The notes under the pieces are model-generated. The model was given only the letters and a program-made list of their open reading frames with translations, did no database searches and had not been told where the DNA came from. The translations under genes were made by a program, and so were the position numbers. This document shows positions 8,978-16,874 of a stretch of DNA of 33,827 nucleotides, in pieces (the stretch's first letter is position 1; every line of letters starts with the position of its first letter). Source of the stretch: an uncultured Pseudomonadota bacterium (GTDB lineage Bacteria > Pseudomonadota > Alphaproteobacteria > RUG11792); contig CACYBM010000015.1 in the NCBI GenBank assembly GCA_902772645.1, positions 1 through 33,827 of the forward strand. The letters are read 5' to 3'.

Positions 8978-11392
8978 TTGAAAAACACTAATAATATAAA
9001 AAATGCTTTAGATATTAATTCATCATGTTTTGCTTTTGCATCTGCTGGTTCGGGTAAGACTAAGTTATTGGTTGATAGATACATAAAGTCATTAATTACT
9101 GGTATAAAACCATCTGAAATATTATGTATAACATTTACTAATCTAGCAGTTTCGGAAATGTTTAATAGAATTTCACATATATTAAAAGATTTACATACAC
9201 AAAGTGATGATTATATTATTAACTATTTAAAAAATACATTAAATATAGAATGTATAAATAATAATTTAATGTCAAATATTCGTGGATTATTTGTACAATT
9301 TCAAAATGATTTAAATTATACTAAAATAATGACTCTTCACAGTTTCTGTAAAAATATATTAAATCAATTTCCAATAGAAGCTGATATATCTCCAGGATTT
9401 AATATTATAGAACAAGAAGAGTTAAATAGTTTATTACAACAAGCGAAGCAAAATTATTTTAAAAAATTAATAAATGAAGAAGATAATATACCCTTCTCTA
9501 GTTATTATATAAATGAATTAATAGATGAAATATTTGGTAATACCACTAACTATTTATCGATTTATAATAAGAATGCTACAAACATTTTGTATAATAACTT
9601 GAACATAGAAAATTTGCAATTTAACAATCAACAGCAAGAGACACTTAACAAATATTTTTCAAATAAAACTATAGAAGAAGTATTTTTGACAAAGACTTAT
9701 AACATAAGTGAAAATGTAAAACTTCAAGATATAGAAGAAATATTTCTAACAAAAACTGGTTGTATAAGAAAGAATATAAAATGTAAAGATGTTGACGATA
9801 TTGTATTACAAGACATAGCAAATACTGTATATGATATGAAAATTAATAATAATAAAATTAATATATTATTAAAAACTAAAATATTAATAAAAATAATAAA
9901 TGGAGTTTATAATGAGTTATCTATACTAAAAAGCAATAACAATGTATTAGATTTTAATGATATTATTAATAAAATATATTATTTATTAAAATATAGTTCG
10001 TATAAAGATTATGTGTTATTAGAAGTTGCTAAAAATATTAAAACAATTTTACTAGATGAGGCACAGGATTTAAGTACTGTTCAGTGGTCTATATTAGGAT
10101 TTTTTATTGAGAATTGTTTTGCTGATATTTTAAATAATAAGACCATATTTATAGTTGGAGATATAAAACAATCAATATATAGATTTCAGAACGCCAATTA
10201 CAAAGCATTTCTTGATTTCTATGAATATTCTAAAAAAGCCACTAAGCAATTCAATAAAAAATTGTATACAGTTTATTTAGATAAATGTTATAGAACATTA
10301 CCTAAAATATTAAATAATATAGATAAGGTATTCGAAAATTATTCACAATTTGCCTTCAATAATACTTATAGGTATCACATACCAGTGAGAAGTGAAGATA
10401 CTGGAGTATTAGAGCTTGTGAATACAAGTACTGCACAAGAAATTGCTCAATATATATTTGATAATAATATAAAAGATGCATTAATATTGTTTAGAAGTAG
10501 AAATGAACTCAATACTGAATTATATTCTGAATTACTTAATCTAGGCATTAATGTAGCTCCATTAGATAAGTTACCATTAAAAGAAATTCCAATAATACAA
10601 AATATATTGATATTAACAAATATAGTAATAAATATTATTAACAATAATGTAAGTAGCATAGAGAGAAATTTAGCTTTTATATTGCAGAGTAACTATGTGT
10701 TTGATACACCACTGAGTAATCAAGACCTATTTGATATATGTTATGCACGACAAAAGCTATTAATTGACTGTTTAAAAGAACGATACAGCAATAAATTTAA
10801 CTTAATACAAAATATTATTAATATGTATAAGAGTAATAATCTGTTAGAATTTTTGTATTATATTGTATGTGAAGTAATTAAATGTAATACTACTAATGAC
10901 AATGATGTATTAGCAAGTTTTATGGATATATTATTGAAATATACAGAAAATTATAATGAAAATATAATAGATTTTATTGATTACTTTAATAAGACTGATT
11001 ATACTATGCATTCATATGATAATACTGACGGATGTATTAGATTTTCATCCATCCATAGTGCAAAAGGATTAGAAGCTAGTACAGTTATATTGTTGAATTT
11101 TAAATTAAAAGCAGATAAAAGCCAAATAAAGTTTGTTTATAAAGATAATCAAAACATATTTGAACCATATAATGATAGGTATTTATTTTTTATAAAACCA
11201 TCACTAAATGAATCTTGCCCAGAAATAGAAAAATATATAAATGAAGAATATGAAGAAGAATCCAAAGAGTTATTTAGATTACTATATGTAGCACTAACAA
11301 GAGCAAGAGATAAATTGTATGTGTTTAATAATGGATCTGCAGATCATGATATTACAGCATGGAGTATAATTAAGAAATCATTAATACAATAA
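8978..11392 (+). CDS. addA: AddA/UvrD-type ATP-dependent DNA helicase lacking a nuclease domain
   Basis: Superfamily 1 helicase of the RecB/AddA branch, expected to act in double-strand-break repair. Motifs in order: Walker A ASAGSGKT (21-28), motif Ia ITFTNLAVSEM (about 49), Walker B LDEAQDLS (about 358), motif III VGDIKQSIYRFQ (about 393; this form is characteristic of AddA/RecB rather than UvrD), motif V IHSAKGLE (about 691), motif VI YVALTRARDKL (about 769). The protein stops at 804 residues, just past motif VI; alphaproteobacterial AddA is usually well over 1,000 and carries a C-terminal RecB-like nuclease domain, which is absent. No addB is nearby. The start is TTG at 8978: the frame is closed upstream (TAA at 8951) and the nearby ATG at 8973 is out of frame. 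Its reading frame is intact throughout, so it is probably functional as a helicase. Confidence 0.85.
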   Translation: MKNTNNIKNALDINSSCFAFASAGSGKTKLLVDRYIKSLITGIKPSEILCITFTNLAVSEMFNRISHILKDLHTQSDDYIINYLKNTLNIECINNNLMSNIRGLFVQFQNDLNYTKIMTLHSFCKNILNQFPIEADISPGFNIIEQEELNSLLQQAKQNYFKKLINEEDNIPFSSYYINELIDEIFGNTTNYLSIYNKNATNILYNNLNIENLQFNNQQQETLNKYFSNKTIEEVFLTKTYNISENVKLQDIEEIFLTKTGCIRKNIKCKDVDDIVLQDIANTVYDMKINNNKINILLKTKILIKIINGVYNELSILKSNNNVLDFNDIINKIYYLLKYSSYKDYVLLEVAKNIKTILLDEAQDLSTVQWSILGFFIENCFADILNNKTIFIVGDIKQSIYRFQNANYKAFLDFYEYSKKATKQFNKKLYTVYLDKCYRTLPKILNNIDKVFENYSQFAFNNTYRYHIPVRSEDTGVLELVNTSTAQEIAQYIFDNNIKDALILFRSRNELNTELYSELLNLGINVAPLDKLPLKEIPIIQNILILTNIVINIINNNVSSIERNLAFILQSNYVFDTPLSNQDLFDICYARQKLLIDCLKERYSNKFNLIQNIINMYKSNNLLEFLYYIVCEVIKCNTTNDNDVLASFMDILLKYTENYNENIIDFIDYFNKTDYTMHSYDNTDGCIRFSSIHSAKGLEASTVILLNFKLKADKSQIKFVYKDNQNIFEPYNDRYLFFIKPSLNESCPEIEKYINEEYEEESKELFRLLYVALTRARDKLYVFNNGSADHDITAWSIIKKSLIQ

Positions 11393-11465
11393 AAGTATTT
11401 TTATAATACATGGCTATTATATGTTATACTGAAATTTATTGCAATAAAACTAAGATGTTTTATGA

Positions 11466-11870
11466 GCGTTATTCATTGCAATATTAATTGGTAGTATATA
11501 TTCTGCTCCAGCTGGTTATGAAATTAATATTGTAAACTATTGTGACCCATACCGGATTACAGCAAATCCAATCTTTCAATACTTACGAACCAATAGAATT
11601 GAAGATAATAAAGGTAATGATTGCTATCTTAACATAATGTTATTTCTAAAAAATAGTATGGTTCAATTTAGGAAAAATTTTGATACTGGGATGAATATGA
11701 ACAGAGAAGAAAAAGTAATCGCAGCATTTTATGCAATAATTGATTACATTGTAACAGAAAGTTCAAGACGCTATTTAAAAAGTAATGCTATAAAATTCGA
11801 TGCATTCACGGACTTTGGTATAGAGTATATAAGTACAAAAAATCTAATCAACGGTCAGTATGCGTATTGA
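11466..11870 (+). pseudogene. secreted protein of unknown function, start codon missing (ATG at 11637 gives a 77-residue remnant)
   Basis: The frame is open from just after a TGA (11463-11465) to TGA at 11870, 134 codons. Its beginning reads ALFIAILIGSIYSAPA, a convincing signal-peptide core with an AxA-like cleavage site, followed by a mature part with two Cys residues. No ATG, GTG or TTG opens this frame before the signal peptide; an ATG at 11455 lies eleven bases upstream in another frame, so a small indel has probably separated start and gene. The first in-frame ATG is 11637, deep inside, and would give a 77-residue fragment without signal peptide. Function is unknown. Confidence 0.5.
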
Positions 11871-12050
11871 GTATAAATTGCGTATAAAGTGTATCATAAT
11901 AATGAATTACAACAAATGTATAATGTAATTACATCACAAAATTAAAACTATTATTGTGTGTATTAATTTTATTAAGTATTCTTTGTTTGAATAATTTAAT
12001 TAAACATAAATATATAGTAGTATTTATAAATATAACATAATAAAAAAATT
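11871..12050. other. intergenic, nothing recognised
   Basis: AT-rich spacer before the duplicated lolD leader. No coding frame or RNA gene was found. Confidence 0.4.
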
Positions 12051-12392
12051 ACAGCAGTTAAAATTTTGAAAATGTTAAGCAAAAGAACATAATCTGCTAT
12101 TATCACTAACAATACCCGTTATAGGAAAATATAATTATAGTATCATATAAAAACGGTATAAAATAATGATAAGCATTATTGGATTAGCAAAAGATTGATA
12201 AAAATATAATACTATACAAAAACTTTACAGCAATTGAGATCATTAGTAATGAGATGTGTAAATCTATCATATACTATTATCATGAACCATACTTGTTATA
12301 ATAAAAGATAGTTACAGTATTATATAAAAATTATATAAAATAATAATGAGTGTTCTTAGATTAACAAAAGTTTGTAAAAAGTTTAATTCAGG
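12051..12392 (+). repeat. imperfect tandem duplication of the lolD leader and first codons (period about 176-180)
   Basis: Two copies, about 12051-12215 and 12227-12392, align by eye along most of their length. Shared blocks include TTACAGCA, CTATTATCA, TTATA, CATATAAAAA versus TATATAAAAA, ATAAAATAATG, and GGATTAGCAAAAG versus AGATTAACAAAAG. The downstream copy carries the lolD start at 12346; the upstream copy has a matching ATG at 12166 followed by a decayed lolD-like start that stops after nine codons (ISIIGLAKD then TGA TAA). The second copy is clearly the functional one. Confidence 0.65.
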
Positions 12393-13020
12393 AAATGAAA
12401 CTATTACTATACTTAATAATATTAGTTTTGAATTACTTGAGGGAGAAAGTATAGCACTAGTAGCTCCAAGTGGAACTGGTAAATCTACTTTATTACATGT
12501 ATGTGCAACTTTAGATACTCCTACTAGTGGGGTTATACATATAAATAATAAAAATACTAGTCAATTATCTGATAATGAAAAATCTAATATAAGATCTAAC
12601 TATATTGGATTTGTATATCAATTTCATAATTTATTACCTGACTTTACTGTATTAGAAAATGTAATGATTCCATTACTAATACAAGGATTAAAAAAAAAGG
12701 AAGTAATAGTAAAAGCAAAGAATATTTTGAATAGAGTTAATTTGTATAAAAAAATCAATAGTATGCCAAAATACTTGTCTGGTGGAGAACAACAAAGAGT
12801 AGCTATAGCACGAGCATTAGTTAGTAATCCTAAATTAATATTGGCAGATGAACCAACTGGTAATTTAGATCCATATACTGCATCACATATCTTTTAGTTA
12901 TTTTTAAATATTGTGAATAATTTAAATACTAGCTTAATAATAGCAACTCATAATCTGGAATTGGCTGCTAAACTCCAAAATTATATTACGATAAATAATG
13001 GTAAATTAGAAATTTTATGA
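12346..13020 (+). pseudogene. lolD: LolD-type lipoprotein-release ABC ATPase, interrupted by an in-frame amber codon
   Basis: LolD powers LolCDE, which extracts lipoproteins from the inner membrane. Motifs: P-loop APSGTGKST (40-48), Q-loop YQFHNLLPDFTVLENV (Gln92), signature LSGGEQQRVAIARAL (144-158), Walker B LILADEPTGNLD (164-175). At codon 184 (12895-12897) a TAG interrupts the frame at a place where LolD normally reads SIFQLL; CAG to TAG is a single transition. The same frame continues without another stop to TGA at 13018-13020 and encodes the expected rest, including the switch histidine in IATHNLELA. Read through, the product would be 224 residues (family about 230). Stopped at TAG it is 183 residues and lacks the H-loop, so it should not hydrolyse ATP normally. 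It may be a very young pseudogene, a sequencing error, or a suppressed stop. No lolC/E is in the window. Confidence 0.85.
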
Positions 13021-13048
13021 GTACAAAATACACCAATACACAGTATTA

Positions 13049-13082
13049 ACAATTGTAATTATAACAAAATAATTATAATTGT
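13049..13082 (+). terminator. 14-bp hairpin after lolD
   Basis: ACAATTGTAATTAT (13049-13062) pairs with ATAATTATAATTGT (13069-13082), 14 pairs with one G-U and a six-base loop, 28 bases after the lolD TGA. It ends the lolD unit only if that unit extends past the amber. No clear T-run follows. Confidence 0.4.
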
Positions 13083-13335
13083 CGCATAAAATAATTTACT
13101 AGACATATGAGTAAAAATGTTATTAAAAAAATATAATTATTTTTTATGATAATATAAAATATGTTGTATTGTCGCACTTATATTAACTGATTTTTAAGTA
13201 TTATTTTAATTAGTTGCAATTATAATGCATGTTTATATATTACTGTATGTTATTGCAAAAATTTATTTCAATTTGTATCATATTAAGTGTTATACTTAAA
13301 GTAAGGTGGAATGTAAATTCTATTGAGGATTAGTT
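13083..13335. other. intergenic with a small operator-like dyad before the next gene
   Basis: No gene seen. TTAAGT-GTTAT-ACTTAA (13283-13299) is a perfect 6-bp inverted repeat about 37 bases before the ATG at 13336, in a position where a regulator could bind near a promoter. Confidence 0.35.
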
Positions 13336-13668
13336 ATGAACAAAATTAGTTTAATTTCATTGGCCTTGTCTTTCCTATTTACTAGTGGCATAATGTGTGG
13401 ACATAGTACTGAGGGTGAGGAAAATACTGCTACAGAGCAAACAACGAAATCTGATGATACAAAATCTACAGAAATAACGCCAACTGACGAAACAACAGAG
13501 CAAAAGCCTGCAAAGAAGAAAAGAAGGGGATCAAGAAGTAGAAGTAAGTCAAAGCATAGAGGAAACAAGAATATTTCCGAAAGTAACAAGCACACAGATA
13601 AATTAAATAGCAATGACAATAAAAATGATACTAGTGAAACAAAATCCAGCGAAGAAAAGAAAGATTAA
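13336..13668 (+). CDS. small secreted protein with a basic NLS-like Arg/Ser/Lys tract
   Basis: 110 residues. A Sec signal peptide covers about residues 1-20 (MNKIS, then a hydrophobic core LISLALSFLF). The mature part is low-complexity: Thr/Glu/Asp-rich from 24 to 57, a basic block KKKRRGSRSRSKSKHR (about 60-75), then an Asn/Asp/Ser/Lys tail. The basic block resembles eukaryotic nuclear-localisation signals and the RS dipeptides of SR proteins; in an intracellular bacterium this is compatible with a host-targeted protein, but a nucleic-acid- or envelope-binding role is equally possible. A Shine-Dalgarno-like GAGG lies eight bases before the ATG. CAT on the other strand opens a 99-residue shadow frame that I do not believe. 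No family recognised. Confidence 0.7.
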   Translation: MNKISLISLALSFLFTSGIMCGHSTEGEENTATEQTTKSDDTKSTEITPTDETTEQKPAKKKRRGSRSRSKSKHRGNKNISESNKHTDKLNSNDNKNDTSETKSSEEKKD

Positions 13669-13716
13669 TTGCCAATGAATTATTTATGGGCAATATTATT
13701 TAAGTAATACTTGCCC
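13668..13716 (+). promoter_or_regulatory. two mutually exclusive hairpins between the NLS-like gene and rsmA
   Basis: ATTGCC (13668-13673) can pair with GGCAAT (13689-13694). Alternatively GGGCAA (13688-13693) plus TATTA (13694-13698) pairs with TAATA (13105 of the next block, i.e. 13705-13709) and TTGCCC (13711-13716), an 11-bp stem with one bulged C and a six-base loop, followed by AGTACTTTTCT. The shared GGGCAA means only one can form at a time. This is the architecture of an attenuator or a terminator with an anti-terminator; it sits 14 bases before the rsmA ATG. Confidence 0.4.
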
Positions 13717-13729
13717 AGTACTTTTCTAT

Positions 13730-14581
13730 ATGACTTGTATTTCTAATAGTAGTAATCTTAACTTAACAATCCGTCAAGTAATAAAGAAGTATGGTTTATT
13801 GCAGAACAATTGTTATATGAGATCACTAGGACAAAATTTTATAATTGATGAGTCTTTACTTGATAAGATAGTAAAATCTGCATTACCAATAGATGAAAAG
13901 GATTGTATTATAGAGATAGGGCCAGGACCATGTGGTTTAACTAGATCAATTATAAAACATTGTAATAATAAGTTGATTTGTGTAGAAAAAGATACAAAAT
14001 TCAAACAATTACATAATGATATATTTAATAATGTGAGGTTTATTTATGATGATGCTTTAAATATTAATCTCAGTAATTTAACCAATAAAAGAATAGTTAT
14101 AATATCCAATTTACCATATAATATTGGTAATGCATTGTTAACTAAATGGCTATTAAATGATATTAATAGAATTGATGATATAACTATAATGTTGCAAGAA
14201 GAAGTAGTAGATCGTATTTGCGCTGCTCACAATAGTAAACAGTACGGAAAAATAAGTATATTATCACAGTTGTTATGTGATGTTAAAAAACTATTTACGG
14301 CATCAAACAAAGTATTTGTACCACAACCGAAAGTGACATCAGCAGTAATCAAATTAACTCCAAAAAATATTAAAATAGAAAATTTAAATAAATTAACACA
14401 ACTATTAGATAAATGTTTCTTGTTCAGGAGAAAAATGATATATTCAACGCTAATAAAATCATATAAACAATTTAATAAAGATAATATAAATGGTATTTTA
14501 AGTAAATGTAATATATTACCACAATATAGACCAGAAAATATTACACCAACGCAGTATTACGAATTAGTCAAATATTTATAA
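13730..14581 (+). CDS. rsmA: 16S rRNA adenine dimethyltransferase RsmA (KsgA)
   Basis: Uses SAM to dimethylate two adjacent adenines in helix 45 of 16S rRNA during 30S maturation. The 283-residue product has SLGQNFIID (32-40; the family LGQxFL entry), the SAM-binding EIGPGPCGLT (62-71; family EIGPGxGxLT), the acidic VEKD (85-88), the catalytic NLPY (127-130), and the C-terminal PQPKVTSAVIKL. Length is normal (about 270-290). ATG at 13730 gives about 30 residues before LGQNF, a little longer than usual; ATG at residue 30 would be too short. The gene follows the NLS-like protein gene with a 61-base spacer that contains alternative hairpins. Confidence 0.95.
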   Translation: MTCISNSSNLNLTIRQVIKKYGLLQNNCYMRSLGQNFIIDESLLDKIVKSALPIDEKDCIIEIGPGPCGLTRSIIKHCNNKLICVEKDTKFKQLHNDIFNNVRFIYDDALNINLSNLTNKRIVIISNLPYNIGNALLTKWLLNDINRIDDITIMLQEEVVDRICAAHNSKQYGKISILSQLLCDVKKLFTASNKVFVPQPKVTSAVIKLTPKNIKIENLNKLTQLLDKCFLFRRKMIYSTLIKSYKQFNKDNINGILSKCNILPQYRPENITPTQYYELVKYL

Positions 14582-14741
14582 ATAACAGTTTGATAAAAAT
14601 GTTATAAAATTAAAATATCAGTCAAACTATTATAAATGTTACATCAATGTAGTAACTTACAATATATGTAATTATAATCGTGATATTAAATAAACAAATC
14701 TAAGTAATATGATATCAAAATTATATATCATTAAATTCTGT
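14582..14741. other. intergenic, nothing recognised
   Basis: Short AT-rich spacer between convergent rsmA and the decayed minus-strand gene. CAGTTTGATAAAAAT... and ATATCAGTCAAACTAT suggest a weak dyad AGTTTGA/TCAAACT that could terminate rsmA. Confidence 0.3.
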
Positions 14742-15142
14742 CTAAAATTTTTTATTATATGATTGTTTTACTAAATAAGTTTTTGTAACAGTGTGTGAGG
14801 TATTTCGTATTAATTGCTCATTATCATCTAAATATGTTATATTATAAGTCATTTGCAATTTCTTTAATTTCCGAACTATTATAAATACATGTATGTAATC
14901 TTTGATGATTTATATTAATTTGCCAATTATTAAAATAAATTTGTAATATATACAATTTACTTCCTGTGGGATCATTTGTTCTAATACAAGTTTATAAATA
15001 TTTTCTACAGGTTGTTGTTTGATTATTGAATTCCAAAACAATCTACCTATTTTATTTTGTATTTTATTATCAATAGATCTATTATATTACGCTTCTCTTC
15101 AGGACTTTTAATACTATGAAGATTATTTAAAACAAAATCCAT
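14742..15142 (-). pseudogene. frameshifted minus-strand gene of unknown function
   Basis: From ATG at 15142 the minus strand reads MDFVLNNLHSIKSPEEKRN, then coding-like sequence jumps between frames: SIDNKIQNKIGRLFWNSI and following (about 54 open codons), NDPTGSKLYILQIYFNNWQ and following (about 45), and finally MTYNITYLDDNEQLIRNTSH and following to TAG at 14742-14744. The segments lie in consistent order and overlap at the shifts, as expected of one gene of about 130 codons with at least three indels. I recognise no family. The beta-strand-like alternation in the last piece suggests a folded domain rather than low complexity. Confidence 0.5.
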
Positions 15143-15459
15143 TTTTTATATTTAATTAAGCGTACAACATGTTAGATTAACGATAAGATTCTCCATATTA
15201 ACAAGAGTATTATCGAAACATATGTTCTTTCACAGTATTGTCAATAATAACATAATAGTATTATTGTATTTCAATCAAAAAAACTCTTGTAATAACGTAC
15301 TAATTATGATAATTTATTGAAAAGTATTTTAATTGTTATTAAATTTATTGCAAATATATTACGGTTGTTTACCATAATATATTTTTTTCATTATATGTAT
15401 GTGAACCTTAATGTGTATGACATTTATTTAATTATATACAATATTTACAAATAATGTTA
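15143..15459. other. intergenic, no gene seen
   Basis: About 320 AT-rich bases between two decayed minus-strand genes. No coding frame or RNA gene recognised. Confidence 0.4.
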
Positions 15460-16382
15460 TTACTTATTATTTATATTATTGTATATATTTGGAATACTAC
15501 TTTTATTTAAAACATCAGATATATAATCAAAAGTTGAATCCAGTTGTTTTAATATAGAATGTTTTTCATTATCATTAATATTATAAAATCGAAATTGTGG
15601 TTTCATTGCATATAAACTATTACTGATTGATTTTAGATTATCATAAAATGGTTTTATAGTATTAATAATAATTTCATTAGCAGTAGAAGAAGTTGATTTT
15701 TTCAATTCTTTTGATGTTTCAATAGTTTCACAAATTGTATCAAATGCATCATGTGATAAATCTAGTATTCTATTACCAAGATAGGATGAAAATGGAACTA
15801 TATGGATATCTTCCTCTTTATCAAACAACTTAAAATCAATATTTGTATTGACTTTTATTTGTTTTACACTAGAATTAATCGCTTTTATACAATTACTAGG
15901 AATACTTATCATATAATTGTGTAATAAATCGTTAAATTTATACATTGTTTTGAGATCATTTGTTTTCCTCAAGACCAGTGAGTTCAAAGGCCCTATACAA
16001 ATAAGAAACATCATTATAACTATCAATTAATGCATTTTTATTATACTGTTCATCATACGTTCCTTTCTTATAATATGAGTACCAAATAATGCATATGAAA
16101 TTCTATTGCATGTCGTAAAGAAATTTAATATTGCTAATTTGAGAAATTCTTGATTATTACTATCTCAATACTTTAAGATATAATCAGTTACATTCTTATC
16201 ATTATGCATAGAATCAAACCCAAACCAAGCCACTGGCGATGTAATACTACCATAATACATCTTTTTCCTATACTCATCAATATTGGTACTATAACTGTTT
16301 TTAATGTCACTACTGTAACAATTATTTGCGTTTACTACCAACACTAATACTGGTAGTATTAAAAATTTTATAATACGATCAT
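15460..16382 (-). pseudogene. decayed gene for a secreted protein; 3' part open at 15460-16026
   Basis: The 3' part is an open frame of about 188 codons, but coding character extends upstream. The minus strand near 16382 has ATG, then after a small shift KFLILPVLVLVVNANNC, a signal-peptide core. The frame continues through VAWFGFDSMHNDKNVTDYI, a TGA at 16165-16167, and QEFLKLAILNFF. A neighbouring frame then takes over with KKGTYDEQYNKNALIDSYND and its continuation, and at about 15960 coding returns to the first frame (NDLKTMYKFNDLLHNY to the end). The 16026 start of the long ORF is only a TTG after a TAA and its first dozen residues are probably out of register. So this is one gene of about 300 codons with a near-start indel, a nonsense codon and two frameshifts. 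Fragments at the window end (MHND...TD) and at 3100 resemble it. Confidence 0.55.
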
Positions 16383-16699
16383 ATTATTTCTTTCTAAAAA
16401 AAAAATACTTCTCATTATGATACTAGTACTGATTTATTAATATTTGGTTAATATGTAATAAACAATATGTCAACAATTTTATAAATTTAATAATAATATT
16501 GCAATAGAAAATATACTGTAAGTATAAAGAGTATATTTGTTATTTTTTTATTTCCTAAAGTACGTATTTTATATATGCAAATAAAATTTAAGCAATCGAC
16601 ACTATTTATATAAATAAGTCAAATCATGATTAGAAACTTATGTATCATTGTTTGATCTAACACAACATTGTTACATTTACCTAAATTTAAAATCAGGGT
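16383..16699. other. intergenic, no gene seen
   Basis: About 315 bases between the divergent decayed gene and the MFS cluster. Contains A-runs and AT-rich sequence; I could not distinguish a promoter with confidence. Confidence 0.4.
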
Positions 16700-16846
16700 A
16701 TGAAAATGAAACATTACATGACTAGTGTTACACAAAACCTTTACAATCTTTTGCTTTATATATTGTCCTTCTCTTGGTACGATAAAAATATTAAAAATTT
16801 CTTAACTTTTGTATTGATGATTGGTATAACCTGTAGTAGAATTTAG
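16700..16846 (+). CDS. possible 48-residue leader/membrane peptide ahead of the MFS gene
   Basis: ATG at 16700 opens 48 codons, MKMKHYMTSVTQNLYNLLLY..., ending LTFVLMIGITCSRI and TAG at 16844-16846. It has two hydrophobic stretches (about 14-25 and 34-46). Its stop codon overlaps the sequence TTTAGGAGG, a strong Shine-Dalgarno that is otherwise too far (24 bases) from the MFS ATG at 16875. It may be a small membrane protein or a translated leader that influences the transporter. The frame is unusually long for chance in this DNA, but no homologue is known to me. Confidence 0.4.
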   Translation: MKMKHYMTSVTQNLYNLLLYILSFSWYDKNIKNFLTFVLMIGITCSRI

Positions 16847-16874
16847 GAGGTTGGTTTAAAATACACAAGATTAT

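Noticed and set aside
15460-16026. ORF of 188 codons taken as a complete gene with a TTG start.
   Set aside because: The TTG follows a TAA directly, and a neighbouring frame encodes the better sequence there (TYDEQYNKNALIDSYND), so it is the 3' part of a longer broken gene.
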